64,000 nucleotides of DNA from SB11 sp965222995 (GCA_965222995.1 OZ244977.1:310001-374000); one strand, 5' to 3'; shown: positions 50,306-59,655, counted from the first letter of the stretch. Numbers and translations: made by a program. Notes: generated from the sequence alone by a model not told the origin.

Positions 50306-51820
50306 CAACTTTTTCACTCCAAAGCTTTCTTTAGTATTTACCTTTACAGTATATAACCCTGCGGCTAGTGATGAAACATTCAGTTCAGTAATACTTGATG
50401 TAAATACAGACTCAATTACTTTTCTTCCCTGCACATCAAATATTTCAACGTTACCTTTTTCGTTACTATAGTTTGATAACTCAAGTATAATACTGTTTGA
50501 AGCCGGGTTCGGATAAACTTCAAATTGGGTAGATTTAACAGGCTTGGTTGTACTTAAAATCTGCTTTCTGTAAAAAGAATTAACCTTATCAATATCATCA
50601 TTTAGTTGGCATACACTACCCAAATTATTTGTGCTGCCTTTTGACCATACAAAGGCGATATCCATACGCAAATAATCTTTAGATTTTAAAGATACGGGTC
50701 CTATACTACCCAGCATGGTTCTTTTTCCCACAGGAAATGCTGAGCCTAACTCTGTCCAGCCATTTAAGTTGCAGGGTTCACCGCTATAGATGTGTTTAGT
50801 AGGTAACAAGCTTTTGTAGCCGTTAGAACCTTCTGTTAAGGGTTCACCATCCCGCCAAGTATGCTTAAGATAATTATAAAACTCTTGAGGAGATTTGGGG
50901 ATACCTCTTGGACTATTATCCATAGCTATTTCAATAGTTTGGTCGAGGCTATGTGAAAGAAAAACTACTGCTTGGGCAGGAGGATTAAGCCCGTACCCAT
51001 TCGGTCCGTCATCCATTGTATCACCATTATATACTAAGTAGGCGTTTTTACTTGTGTTGGTGCTTATATAGTTATCATTCTCATTACCCAGTAAAAAATC
51101 ACTCCAAATTCCTGCATACACGGAGTCATAGTCATTGGTTGAGCGATTAATAAAACTAAGCTGTAAGAAAACGGTGTTTTCTACATCAGGTTGGTTGGCA
51201 TACTGGTACACCATACCGTGTACTTCAACCCCCATCGGTAACCCACCACTGGAAAAGTGAGAGTTGGCATTGTCATTAGCTATAAAGTAAGCAGTTTCAT
51301 CTCCTCTAATAAAAGGGTATTCACCCTGCTCAGGTTCATAAATTTTGTTATTATTAAAGTCAACAAAAGGAGCGAGTATTTTTGCAAAACCTTTATTAGT
51401 AGGGCTGCTACCAGGCCAAAACTCAATGCCGTTTGGCATTATATACCCTTGTTTATTGTAGCGTGTTTTGTGCAGGTCAATTTCTTGTTTGGTAATTTTA
51501 TGAATAACATTCCAAGCCATACTATCAGCAGCTTGATTATTTAGAGTATCCAAAGGCCCTGCCCAAAAATCGTTTTGAGAATTGTTTAGCTGTGCGGCTA
51601 TATGCACATTACCGTTATTTTTTCCTCCAATCCAAAATTGGGTTAGTGCTATTGATTTTTTGTTTGAGTTTTTGGGTATTTCTAAACCTCCTGAAAAAAG
51701 TGTTCCGCTGGCAGAAACACCGGCACTTGTATTATTGGCATTTAAAGCAGTTTGGGGTTGCGCGTGCAACCCCAAACTGCTAATACATATAAATAAACAA
51801 AATATAATGCCGTTTTTCAT
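50291..51820 (-). CDS. T9SS type A cargo protein A, last gene of the sigma/anti-sigma operon
   Basis: 509 aa from the ATG at 51820 (the TTG at 51826 is less likely). Signal peptide (SSLGLHAQ), a large beta-rich body and a T9SS sorting domain (FEVYPNPASNSIILE, VEIFDVQGRKVI, GLYTVKVNTKE). The body has the calcium-loop-like DFNNNKIYEPEQGEYPFIRGDE and shares its whole layout with the protein at 54015-55532 (ILAPF-DxN-N, GDYP/GEYP, GDEA, VYQY, KN-Y, GEPCN/GNPCT), so the two are paralogues. It starts 24 bp after the anti-sigma/barrel gene. Function unknown. Confidence 0.88.
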   Translation of the reverse strand: MKNGIIFCLFICISSLGLHAQPQTALNANNTSAGVSASGTLFSGGLEIPKNSNKKSIALTQFWIGGKNNGNVHIAAQLNNSQNDFWAGPLDTLNNQAADSMAWNVIHKITKQEIDLHKTRYNKQGYIMPNGIEFWPGSSPTNKGFAKILAPFVDFNNNKIYEPEQGEYPFIRGDETAYFIANDNANSHFSSGGLPMGVEVHGMVYQYANQPDVENTVFLQLSFINRSTNDYDSVYAGIWSDFLLGNENDNYISTNTSKNAYLVYNGDTMDDGPNGYGLNPPAQAVVFLSHSLDQTIEIAMDNSPRGIPKSPQEFYNYLKHTWRDGEPLTEGSNGYKSLLPTKHIYSGEPCNLNGWTELGSAFPVGKRTMLGSIGPVSLKSKDYLRMDIAFVWSKGSTNNLGSVCQLNDDIDKVNSFYRKQILSTTKPVKSTQFEVYPNPASNSIILELSNYSNEKGNVEIFDVQGRKVIESVFTSSITELNVSSLAAGLYTVKVNTKESFGVKKLLITR

Positions 51821-51844
51821 TGGCAAAAATCAATTTCTTCTTAG

Positions 51845-53308
51845 TTAAAAGCGGTAGCGTAAGCCCACTGAACCTGATATGATTCTGTAGCTTTGGCTTA
51901 TACCCGCATTGGCTTTCATTACATTATTAATACCGTGTTGGTATGTAGTTTCAAATAATAATGAGAAACGGTTAGTTAGGTTATAATTTACACCCACACC
52001 TGCCAACATGCTCATACCCGCAGTTGTTTTATAAGGAGAGTTTGTAGATGAAAGCTCATTTACACCTGTAATTCTCTCATTAATCTGATGTCCTTTTTGG
52101 GTGAAGCGTAAGTTAAGTGCTGCACCTGTGGTAGCAAATACACTATACTTTTGGGTTTTGTATACATTCAACTCAAGTTGTACTGGTATATCTATAAAGC
52201 TAATGGTATTAGTGGTGTTAGCCCTAGCTGTTTCAGTATGTTCAACAGTATCTTTGCGTGTTGTAGTACCTATAGGTTGTTGGGTTATAGGGTCTATAAT
52301 TACACCTGTTACAGTTTCAATAGTAGTGTATTGATATTCCCTTTCAAGGTTAATACGTTGGTTAAACCTGCTATACTGTGCCCCAACACGAAGTGTTAAA
52401 AAGTTTTTAATGTCATAGTTAACGCGTGCCCCTAATACTATACCCGGAGTATAACTTTCAGCATTTCGTTTTGCATCTAAGTACGAAGCATCAGCTCCTG
52501 TACCTTTAAGGTTACGCATAGTATAATTACCTCCTGCATAAATATCAGCAGTAAATTTACTGTAGTTTTTATCAGGCTGAACAGTTGTGTTGTTTTGAGT
52601 TTCAACCTCATCTTTTTTATCAACCCCTGTATTATCAGAAACATCTGCACTTGCTGATAAGATATCTTCTTTTGAAGGTTGCTTGTCAGGTGTTGAGAAA
52701 GTTTCATCACCTTCAGCAATAGATGGTTGCTCAGTGTCAGTAGTATTATTTTTTGGTGATGTATTTTTAGGTTGTTCTGTTTTATCAGTTGTAGAGGTAT
52801 TATTTATAGGTGAATTTTCTTTTGATGTATTACCACTAACAACTGGCGGTTGAGCATTATCGCTACCCTGTTGAGTTACATTTTGCTCAATACTATTAAT
52901 TGTATTTTGAGAAGAAGAAACCGAATTATTTACAATACCATTATTGATACTATTGGTTTCTGGTGTGTTTTGTGAAGTATTATTTGCTTGTAAAAGCATG
53001 GTCTCATCTGTATTTACCGCTTGTATTGTATGAGAATTATTATGCTTTTGTATAGTATAGGCTGTTGCATTTTGTTGTACTGTAGAAGTATTGTTTATAC
53101 CAGACATGTAAGCTATACCACTTACCGTAGCCAGTAACACTATAGAGCCTACAATGGCTCCTTTCTTACCTCTGAAATAATTAAGGGCACGGTACAAAGG
53201 CGTGCGGCTCGCCTCTATACCCTTCCAAACATGCTCAGGGGCTTCAACTGAGTAATCCCTCAGCTTGCCTCTAAACAGTTCGTCAATATTATTTTTCTCG
53301 TTACTCAT
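51845..53308 (-). CDS. Dual-membrane anti-sigma factor: anti-sigma N-terminus, TM, long disordered linker, outer-membrane barrel
   Basis: 487 aa. Residues 1-45 are a short cytosolic segment (NIDELFRGKLRDYSVEAPEHV) of the type found in Bacteroidota anti-sigma/barrel proteins. Residues 50-68 form one membrane helix. Residues about 72-248 are almost only Asn, Thr, Ser, Gln, Pro, Glu and Asp, a disordered linker long enough to cross the periplasm. Residues about 249-487 are an eight-strand-type outer-membrane barrel (FTADIYAGGNYTMRNL, GVGVNYNLTNRFSLLFE, SGSVGLRYRF with terminal Phe). There is no signal peptide before the cytosolic part. Its ATG overlaps the sigma-factor stop codon by 4 bp. It would sense the envelope and hold the sigma factor at the membrane. 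Confidence 0.85.
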   Translation of the reverse strand: MSNEKNNIDELFRGKLRDYSVEAPEHVWKGIEASRTPLYRALNYFRGKKGAIVGSIVLLATVSGIAYMSGINNTSTVQQNATAYTIQKHNNSHTIQAVNTDETMLLQANNTSQNTPETNSINNGIVNNSVSSSQNTINSIEQNVTQQGSDNAQPPVVSGNTSKENSPINNTSTTDKTEQPKNTSPKNNTTDTEQPSIAEGDETFSTPDKQPSKEDILSASADVSDNTGVDKKDEVETQNNTTVQPDKNYSKFTADIYAGGNYTMRNLKGTGADASYLDAKRNAESYTPGIVLGARVNYDIKNFLTLRVGAQYSRFNQRINLEREYQYTTIETVTGVIIDPITQQPIGTTTRKDTVEHTETARANTTNTISFIDIPVQLELNVYKTQKYSVFATTGAALNLRFTQKGHQINERITGVNELSSTNSPYKTTAGMSMLAGVGVNYNLTNRFSLLFETTYQHGINNVMKANAGISQSYRIISGSVGLRYRF

Positions 53309-53874
53309 TCGCTTAAAATTTTATTGGCTTCCTTAGCCTTATCCTCTATTTCTTGTAGTTCTATTAATTTCTTTTGTAAATATTTTCGTGCCTTATTTAA
53401 TTGAGATCTCGATGTACCTTCATTTATATCCATCATATCTGCAATCTCTTTGTGGCTATAACCCTCAATGGCATAAAGGTTAAAAACCATTTTATATCCA
53501 TCGGGCAATTCATCAATCATTTTCAATAACTCTTGCTCTGATAACTTATCGTATATCTTTGCATTTGTTGGTATATCATAATCTTCTGCTATACCTATTT
53601 GTTCTTTCTGATAACTGCTCTTGCGGAAATTTCGCAATGCACAATTAATCATTATTCGTCGTATCCAACCTTCAAACGAGCCGTTGAAGGAAAACTTTTT
53701 AATATTGTCAAATACCCTGATAAACCCATCTTGCAACACATCTTCCGCCTCTTGTCTATTCCTTGTATATCGCATACACACTACCAACATCTTACCCGCA
53801 TAGGTTTTGTATAACCTTTGTTGGTAACTCTTCTCTTCACGGATGCATCCATTTATCAACTCCTCTTCTGTCAT
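53305..53874 (-). CDS. ECF-type RNA polymerase sigma factor
   Basis: 189 aa. Region 2: QRLYKTYAGKMLVVCMRYTR, EAEDVLQDGFIRVFDNI and the -10 recognition helix FEGWIRRIMINCALRNFRK. Region 4: LPDGYKMVFNLYAIEGYSHK, IADMMDINEGTSRSQLNKAR. No region 3 or extra domain. ECF sigma factors direct RNA polymerase to a small regulon after release from an anti-sigma factor; here the partner is the overlapping downstream gene. The T9SS gene after that is probably in the regulon because it lies in the same transcript. The 140 bp upstream hold the terminator of the neighbouring gene; I could not assign the sigma promoter. Confidence 0.93.
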   Translation of the reverse strand: MTEEELINGCIREEKSYQQRLYKTYAGKMLVVCMRYTRNRQEAEDVLQDGFIRVFDNIKKFSFNGSFEGWIRRIMINCALRNFRKSSYQKEQIGIAEDYDIPTNAKIYDKLSEQELLKMIDELPDGYKMVFNLYAIEGYSHKEIADMMDINEGTSRSQLNKARKYLQKKLIELQEIEDKAKEANKILSE

Positions 53875-53964
53875 TGAACAAGTTAAATAGCCCCAGGGTA
53901 ATTTTCATATACAAGATACTGCACCATATAAGAAATGTTGCCTAGGTGGTTCAAAAAAGTAAAA

Positions 53965-53990
53965 AACCCTACGAGATATAGTAGGGTTTA
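53965..53990 (-). terminator. Intrinsic terminator after T9SS cargo protein B
   Basis: Minus strand AAACCCTAC-TATATCTC-GTAGGGTTT followed by more T, 25 bp after the stop codon at 54015. It separates cargo B from the sigma-factor operon. Confidence 0.85.
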
Positions 53991-54014
53991 ATAAAGATAA
54001 TGAAAAAAATATTA

Positions 54015-55532
54015 CTATTCTACTTGCAGTTTCTTAGTAAAGAACAGATTATCGGCCTTTCCTTTAATAATATATAGGCCTTTTGCCAGTTGAGATACGC
54101 TAAAAGTATTTGTGTTTGTTGTAAGTATCTGCCTGCCTGCAACATCATATAGTTCAATATGTAATTCAGTATTATATGTTACTTCTACAGTAACATTTTG
54201 CGAAGCAGGATTAGGATAAACTTTTGCTTGTATATTATTTACGGGGGTTACTGATAATGGTGGTTGTGCATCATACCATGTTTGTAAGCTATCCGTTTGA
54301 TTAAAAAGTTTGCAAAGGCTACTTTTTGCACCACCGGTATTTGCCCTTGCCCAAGTATATGCCACTGTGAACTTTCTTTCTTCATTAGGTTTAAAATCTT
54401 CAAACCTTACAGAGCCAATCATTCTTCTATCGCCAAAAGGTGTACCGGCACTTTCTTCTGTCCATCCTGTAGCAGTACAAGGGTTTCCGTTGTATAAAAA
54501 ACGGGTAGGGTTTCCACCGGTATTATAGCCATGACCTTTATCTGTAATAACTGTACCGTCTGGAAATACCCCATTCATTAAATAAAAATACTGAGAGTCT
54601 ATTGACGGTGCGTTAGAACCAAAGGCTGATGAAACTATAGTGGCAGAGTAAAGGGCTTCATTTAAAACTTTTACACCCATTGCAGGTGGTGTATTTCCAT
54701 ATTTTGTATCACTATCACTTGCGTTATAGGCATAGTACATATTTTTTGAAGGGTTACTCCCTATACGGTCATCATTAAATTGTCCAATATCAAAATCTGT
54801 CCAAACCCCGGCGTTTACATAAGTATAGGTAACATTACTTTTATTGCTTAGGTAATAGTCTACAAAAACAGTGTTGTTTAAAAACTCATGGGTAGATGAG
54901 CTGTATTGATATACAAAGCCTTTAATATCAAAAAATAGCGGCGAACCTTTACTTTCCGTGTGTATAGTATCATCATTATAAATAAAAAATAAAGCTTCAT
55001 CACCGGGAAAAAGTGGATAATCTCCTCCTACAGGATCATACATACCATTTGCATTATTGTCAAAAAACGGGGCTAGTATTTTTGTACCGTTAGTAGAAAT
55101 ATATATACTGGGCCAATTATCAATATTTTTTGTTGGAGTTCCGTTTACTATTTGTGAATCAACATCAGCTTTAGTAATGCGCCAAAGTTTATCGTACAAA
55201 TCATGTTGGTTTGATAATAAATCTACAGGACCTACTCCATAGTCATTTCCGGCTTGCCTGTAAGTTTGTGCTGCAACATATTGCTTACCTCCTGCATCAA
55301 CACCTCCTAACCATAATGATGAACCATAAATAGTAAATAATGAGTCGCTACTGCTATTGATACCTTTTGGAACTGCAAACCCACCTTTGCCATTTCCCAG
55401 GTTGTTAAATAATAAACCTCCTGAAACAACATGGGCGCGAACATTATTTCGCTCAATAATGCTTTTAAAAGTTTGTGATTTTACTGATAAAACAACAATT
55501 AATAAGGATGCTAGTAGTGTAAATTTTTTCAT
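54015..55532 (-). CDS. T9SS type A cargo protein B, paralogue of cargo A
   Basis: 505 aa. Signal peptide (LLIVVLSVKSQ); beta-rich body; sorting domain at the end (AKVYPNPASQNVTVE, IELYDVAGRQIL, GLYIIKGKAD, basic end). Shared with cargo A: SLWLGGVDAGGKQYVA, ILAPFFDNNANGMYDP, GDYPLFPGDEALFF, AGVWTDFDIG and GWTEESAGTPFGDRRMIGS. It has its own terminator and a long leader with a strong hairpin 28 bp before the ATG, so its expression is separate from the sigma operon although it lies directly beside it. Function unknown. Confidence 0.88.
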   Translation of the reverse strand: MKKFTLLASLLIVVLSVKSQTFKSIIERNNVRAHVVSGGLLFNNLGNGKGGFAVPKGINSSSDSLFTIYGSSLWLGGVDAGGKQYVAAQTYRQAGNDYGVGPVDLLSNQHDLYDKLWRITKADVDSQIVNGTPTKNIDNWPSIYISTNGTKILAPFFDNNANGMYDPVGGDYPLFPGDEALFFIYNDDTIHTESKGSPLFFDIKGFVYQYSSSTHEFLNNTVFVDYYLSNKSNVTYTYVNAGVWTDFDIGQFNDDRIGSNPSKNMYYAYNASDSDTKYGNTPPAMGVKVLNEALYSATIVSSAFGSNAPSIDSQYFYLMNGVFPDGTVITDKGHGYNTGGNPTRFLYNGNPCTATGWTEESAGTPFGDRRMIGSVRFEDFKPNEERKFTVAYTWARANTGGAKSSLCKLFNQTDSLQTWYDAQPPLSVTPVNNIQAKVYPNPASQNVTVEVTYNTELHIELYDVAGRQILTTNTNTFSVSQLAKGLYIIKGKADNLFFTKKLQVE

Positions 55533-55559
55533 AGTTTAGTTTGTTTACGCCCTATAACG

Positions 55560-55589
55560 AAAAAACCCCGTTGCAAGGTTGCAACGGGG
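55560..55589 (-). terminator. Strong T-tailed hairpin in the leader of cargo protein B
   Basis: Minus strand CCCCGTTGCAA-CC-TTGCAACGGGG followed by TTTTTT. The 11-bp stem is perfect. It is placed upstream of a start codon (ATG at 55532) rather than after a gene, so it is either an attenuator or the end of a small RNA. Confidence 0.8.
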
Positions 55590-55680
55590 AACTAACCTAT
55601 AAACCAATTACTAAGCTGATTTTGCTTAATTATTAGAACTGAAAACCGATATCCCATCGTTCAGTTACACAATACATTTC
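55560..55680 (-). ncRNA. Candidate small RNA or regulatory leader upstream of cargo protein B
   Basis: The 346 bp between cargo B and the vWA gene has no credible ORF. On the minus strand it contains a hairpin (AACTGAA...TTCAGTT at 55666-55637, with inner CGAT/ATCG) followed by the T-tailed hairpin at 55589-55560. A degenerate -7 box (CTATTTTG) lies just upstream near 55690. The RNA would be about 110-120 nt. No known family is recognised; an attenuated mRNA leader is the alternative. Confidence 0.35.
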
Positions 55681-55854
55681 AAAATAGATGCCAATCTTTA
55701 TTTTTTAGAAAAAATATTTTTAAGAGAATCAAGTTTTTGGTAGTGAAACAATTTACCTATTTAGCTCTACGTTGTATTCATAATAATTTCAGCAGTTTTC
55801 TATAAAACTATTTTATAAAAAGATAAGCCTAATAGGTTTTAAAAGGTGAACTAC

Positions 55855-55862
55855 TATTTTTG
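55855..55862 (+). promoter_or_regulatory. -7 promoter element (TATTTTTG) of the vWA gene
   Basis: Exact TAnnTTTG on the plus strand, 16 bp before the ATG at 55879; no TTG at the -33 position. Confidence 0.45.
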
Positions 55863-55878
55863 TCAACTGGCTATTATT

Positions 55879-57975
55879 ATGCAAATAAATACCGCATTTT
55901 CTCTTTGGTGGCTAATCCCTTGTTTGCTGGCAGCAGTTTTTGTTGCCTGGCTACTGTATACCAAAAATCCTTTTGGAGATGAGGTAAAAAAACGTTCGCC
56001 ATTATACGTTACACTAATGGTGTTGCGGTTTGCAATAGTGTTTGTATTAGCTTTTTTGTTACTGGCTCCGTTTGTAAAAAGCAGCACAAAAAAAATACAG
56101 AAACCCATTATTGTTGTTGCTTTGGATAATAGTGAGTCGGTAAAAGCCAATAAAGACTCAACGTTTTATAAAACCGAATACCCAAAAAAGATAAGAAGCC
56201 TTACCGATGAACTTAGCAAAAACTATGATGTAAAACTGTATAGTTTAGCCGATAGGGTAAATGAGGATAAATCTTTTGATTTTGCAGGAAAGCAAACCAA
56301 TCTGTCCACTTTATTTAGTGAGGTATCAGGGCAATATGAGAACCAAAATTTAGGAGCTGTAATTTTAGCATCAGACGGTATTTATAATGCAGGTACTAAC
56401 CCCATTTATGCTGCTGAGAATATAAAAGCACCTATTTATACCATAGCACTTGGCGATACTACTATTCCACGAGATCTATTAGTAAAAGAAATCCGTCAAA
56501 ACAAAATAGCTTATTTGGGGAATGAATTCCCCGTTGAAGTAACAGTAAATGCCGGAAAACTAAAAGGCAAAAAAGCCACATTAAGCATCAACAAAGAAGG
56601 TAAAATGCTTTTTTCGAAAGAGCTTATTATTGATGATGATAGTTACCAAATAACTGAGAAGTTTATTTTACAAGCTGGTGAGGCAGGTACACAACACTAT
56701 GTGGTTAGGCTAAGCACCATAAATGGAGAGGTTAGCTATATAAACAACAGAAAAGATTTTTTTATTGAAGTACTGGATGGGCGTAATAAAATACTGCTTT
56801 TAGGTGCAAGCCCGCATCCAGATATGACAGCTATAAAACAAGCTGTTGAGAGTAACCAAAACTATGAAGTGAAAATAGAGTATGTTAAAGATTTTAATGC
56901 CGATGCGCTAAAAAACTATAATTTGGTGATTCTTCATCAATTACCCAGTTTCGAAAACCCTTCAAAATATATAACTGATAAGATTGACGATGCAAAACTG
57001 CCTTATTTATCCATTGTAGGTACACAAACATCTATTCCTGCTTTTAATGCTTTGGGTACGGGCATCACTATTAGCAATTACAGGTATAATGTAAACGATG
57101 TTTTGCCTAAACAAAACGAAGAATTTGCATTGTTTACTTTGAGTGATGAAACTAAAACCATATTAAACTATTTACCTCCTGTAAAGTCGCCTTTTGGAAC
57201 GTATAACAGTGTGGCCTCAGCTAACACCTTATTATATCAAAAAATAGGCGCTGTAGAAACACAACAGCCCTTAATATATTTTAGCCCAAATACATCGAGA
57301 AGAGTAGGGGTAATTGTGGGTGATGGTATTTGGCGTTGGCGATTGTATGACTTTGAACGGAACCAAAGCCATACTGCTGTTGATGAATTGCTTATAAAAA
57401 CAATTCAATACCTGTCTGCTAAGAACGATACACGAAAGTTTCGGGTAAATGCTCCTAAAAATATTTTTAATGAAAATGAGCGGGTGGGTTTCAATGCTCA
57501 GGTATATAATGAGAGTTATGAAGCTATAACTGAACCCGATGTGGAAATGGAAGTGAAAAATGAAGAAGGTAAAGTGTTTAACTATACATTTAGCAAAGGA
57601 AAAAATGCATATAACCTTAATGCGGGGTTTTTTGCTGCGGGCAATTATACTTACAAAGCAAGTGTTACAGTGGGCAATAGGGTTGAAACAATAAATGGAA
57701 AATTTACAGTTGTACCACTGCAAGTAGAGCTTCTAAATACAGTAGCCAACCACCAATTAATGCAAAATTTAGCTTCAAAAAACGGAGGCGAAATGGTTTA
57801 CCCCAACACTATTGATAAGCTGAACGATTTGGTGAATAAGCGTGAGGATATTAAGCCTTTAAGCTATATGCAAACAGCATTTAAAGACCTAATCCATTTT
57901 AAATGGTTATTTTTTATATTACTGGCTTTGTTAACAGCAGAGTGGTTTTTGCGCCGCAGAAACGGAGCGTATTAA
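55879..57975 (+). CDS. von Willebrand factor A-like membrane protein
   Basis: 698 aa from the ATG at 55879; a GTG at 55846 precedes the -7 box and is rejected. Two N-terminal membrane helices (about 7-26, 43-62) and one at the C-terminus (about 672-690), the layout of BatA/BatB-like proteins. A vWA domain begins after the second helix: PIIVVALDNSESVKANKD contains the metal-site D-x-S-x-S, and GAVILASDGIYNAG the second strand. The long periplasmic middle has a glutamine-amidotransferase-like part (NKILLLGASPHPDMTAI, LVILHQLPSF) and beta-sandwich segments. Role unknown; a 230-aa lipoprotein gene follows by 12 bp. Confidence 0.85.
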   Translation: MQINTAFSLWWLIPCLLAAVFVAWLLYTKNPFGDEVKKRSPLYVTLMVLRFAIVFVLAFLLLAPFVKSSTKKIQKPIIVVALDNSESVKANKDSTFYKTEYPKKIRSLTDELSKNYDVKLYSLADRVNEDKSFDFAGKQTNLSTLFSEVSGQYENQNLGAVILASDGIYNAGTNPIYAAENIKAPIYTIALGDTTIPRDLLVKEIRQNKIAYLGNEFPVEVTVNAGKLKGKKATLSINKEGKMLFSKELIIDDDSYQITEKFILQAGEAGTQHYVVRLSTINGEVSYINNRKDFFIEVLDGRNKILLLGASPHPDMTAIKQAVESNQNYEVKIEYVKDFNADALKNYNLVILHQLPSFENPSKYITDKIDDAKLPYLSIVGTQTSIPAFNALGTGITISNYRYNVNDVLPKQNEEFALFTLSDETKTILNYLPPVKSPFGTYNSVASANTLLYQKIGAVETQQPLIYFSPNTSRRVGVIVGDGIWRWRLYDFERNQSHTAVDELLIKTIQYLSAKNDTRKFRVNAPKNIFNENERVGFNAQVYNESYEAITEPDVEMEVKNEEGKVFNYTFSKGKNAYNLNAGFFAAGNYTYKASVTVGNRVETINGKFTVVPLQVELLNTVANHQLMQNLASKNGGEMVYPNTIDKLNDLVNKREDIKPLSYMQTAFKDLIHFKWLFFILLALLTAEWFLRRRNGAY

Positions 57976-57987
57976 TTTTAAACTAAA

Positions 57988-58680
57988 ATGAAAAAGATAT
58001 TTTGGTTATTAGTAATTGCCATAAGCATTTCAGGTTGTGCATCTAATGAAATAGCCAACTCTAAAGATGTAAATCAGGATAAAATTTATCAGAAATACTC
58101 AGTAAAGTATGATGAGAGCAGCAACGAAACACACATAAAAGCTACATTTAGGTTCGGGGGTGAAAATGGAACTACTTTGGTTTTAACACCACCAAGCACC
58201 GTAACTTTTAATGGTGGAAAGATGACCCGCTATGAAAGTGATTTTGTAGGTGCTTATTATAAAATAGCACAAAAGAAACCTTTGGCTAACGGGCAAGAAT
58301 GCAAGTTTGTTTTTACCAACACTGAGAAAAAAGAATATACCAACAATATTAATTTTAATCCCGTGTTGATAGGTGGGGTACCTACATCATTAAAAAAGGG
58401 AAATCCGCTAGAGTTTACTATGATTACCAACCCCTTGGCGTATGGTGAGAAAATTACTTTAAAATTGAAAGATACCAGTCATAGTGTTGTTTTTGAAGTG
58501 CCCAACCAGCAGCCCAAAAAGCAATTCGTGTTACCTGCTACAGTGCTAAAGAAATTGAATGGCGAGGTGCATTTACAAGCTATACGCAGCTATAATATTA
58601 TGCTAAAGGATGCTACCGAGGAAGGGGGAACTATAAACTTTGAGTACGAAACCAAGTGGCACAAATTTGTGATAAACTAA
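57988..58680 (+). CDS. Lipoprotein of unknown function
   Basis: 230 aa. Lipobox SISGC. The mature part is a two-module beta protein (THIKATFRFGGENGTTLVL, GKMTRYESDFVGAYYKIA, LEFTMITNPLAYGEKITLKL) that I do not recognise. It follows the vWA gene by 12 bp on the same strand, so they probably form an operon and act together at the cell envelope. It ends 1 bp before the convergent def stop codon. Confidence 0.75.
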   Translation: MKKIFWLLVIAISISGCASNEIANSKDVNQDKIYQKYSVKYDESSNETHIKATFRFGGENGTTLVLTPPSTVTFNGGKMTRYESDFVGAYYKIAQKKPLANGQECKFVFTNTEKKEYTNNINFNPVLIGGVPTSLKKGNPLEFTMITNPLAYGEKITLKLKDTSHSVVFEVPNQQPKKQFVLPATVLKKLNGEVHLQAIRSYNIMLKDATEEGGTINFEYETKWHKFVIN

Positions 58681-58681
58681 G

Positions 58682-59245
58682 CTACTTTTTGGGGAAACGC
58701 ATTTTGTAGTCTATATCTATTTTTCCTTCGCTAATGTCTTTTAGTTTACCTTTTAGTAAACGGCGTTTTAGTGCATTAATATGGTCTACAAATAAAACTC
58801 CGTCGGTATGGTCGTGCTCGTGCTGTATTACACGTGCTATTACCCCATCAAAAGTTTCTTCGTGCCAGTTAAAGTCTTCGTCTTGATACTCAACTGTAAT
58901 TTTCGGGTGGCGCGATACATTTTCACGTATATGGGGAATGCTTAAGCAACCTTCTTCAAAATCCCATTTTTTACCTTCTTCCTCAATTATATATGCATTA
59001 ATAAATGTGCGTTTAAACGCTTCGGCAGGTGCATTTTCTTCATCTTCTAAAAAAGGGGTGGCATCAACTATAAACAAACGTATGGGCAAGCCAATTTGGG
59101 GGGCAGCCAATCCTACACCATGCGAAGCATACATGGTTTCATACATATCAGCAATAAGTTGCTTCAAATTAGGGTAGTTCTCATCAATTTCTTCTGCCTC
59201 TTTTCGTAACACAGAGTCGCCGTAGGCATATATGGGTAAAATCAT
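58682..59245 (-). CDS. def: Peptide deformylase
   Basis: 187 aa metalloenzyme that removes the formyl group from nascent proteins. All three motifs are present: GVGLAAPQIG (motif 1), EEGCLSIP (motif 2, metal-binding Cys) and QHEHDHTDG (motif 3, HExxH-type as H-E-H-D-H). It is the last gene of a tight minus-strand operon; its ATG overlaps the ruvX stop codon by one base (TAATG). Confidence 0.97.
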   Translation of the reverse strand: MILPIYAYGDSVLRKEAEEIDENYPNLKQLIADMYETMYASHGVGLAAPQIGLPIRLFIVDATPFLEDEENAPAEAFKRTFINAYIIEEEGKKWDFEEGCLSIPHIRENVSRHPKITVEYQDEDFNWHEETFDGVIARVIQHEHDHTDGVLFVDHINALKRRLLKGKLKDISEGKIDIDYKMRFPKK

Positions 59246-59655
59246 TATATAGTCTTCAAGTAATCTTGCAAAATTAACACAGCACTAACACTATCCAAAA
59301 GTCCTTTGTTTTTGCGGTCTTTTTTCTTCACCCCGCTATCAATTAAGCTTTGAGATGCTATTTTAGATGTAAAGCGTTCATCATACCGTACGATAGAAAT
59401 AGTAGGAAAATTTTTTCGTAAACTGTTTTGAAAACCTTGCATATGCCGCTCACTTTGAGAGGCGGAACCGTCCATTTGTTTGGGTAAGCCCAGCACAAAG
59501 GTTTCTACTGCATTTTCATTGCAATACTTTTTGAGGTATTCAATAACATCTTTAGAATGCACAGTATCGAGGGCTGTAGCAATTATTTTCAATTCATCGG
59601 TAACAGCAAGCCCCACACGTTTGGTTCCGTAATCTATGGCAATAATCCTTGACAC
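59245..59655 (-). CDS. ruvX: Putative Holliday junction resolvase RuvX (YqgF)
   Basis: 136 aa RNase H-fold protein. RIIAIDYGTKRVGLAVTD carries the first catalytic Asp; FVLGLPKQMDGSASQSERHM and VRYDERFTSKIA the second acid; KNKGLLDSVSAVLILQDYL the last. YqgF proteins process the 5' end of pre-16S rRNA and have been proposed as junction resolvases. It starts with GTG overlapping the previous stop by one base (TAGTG). Confidence 0.94.
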   Translation of the reverse strand: MSRIIAIDYGTKRVGLAVTDELKIIATALDTVHSKDVIEYLKKYCNENAVETFVLGLPKQMDGSASQSERHMQGFQNSLRKNFPTISIVRYDERFTSKIASQSLIDSGVKKKDRKNKGLLDSVSAVLILQDYLKTI

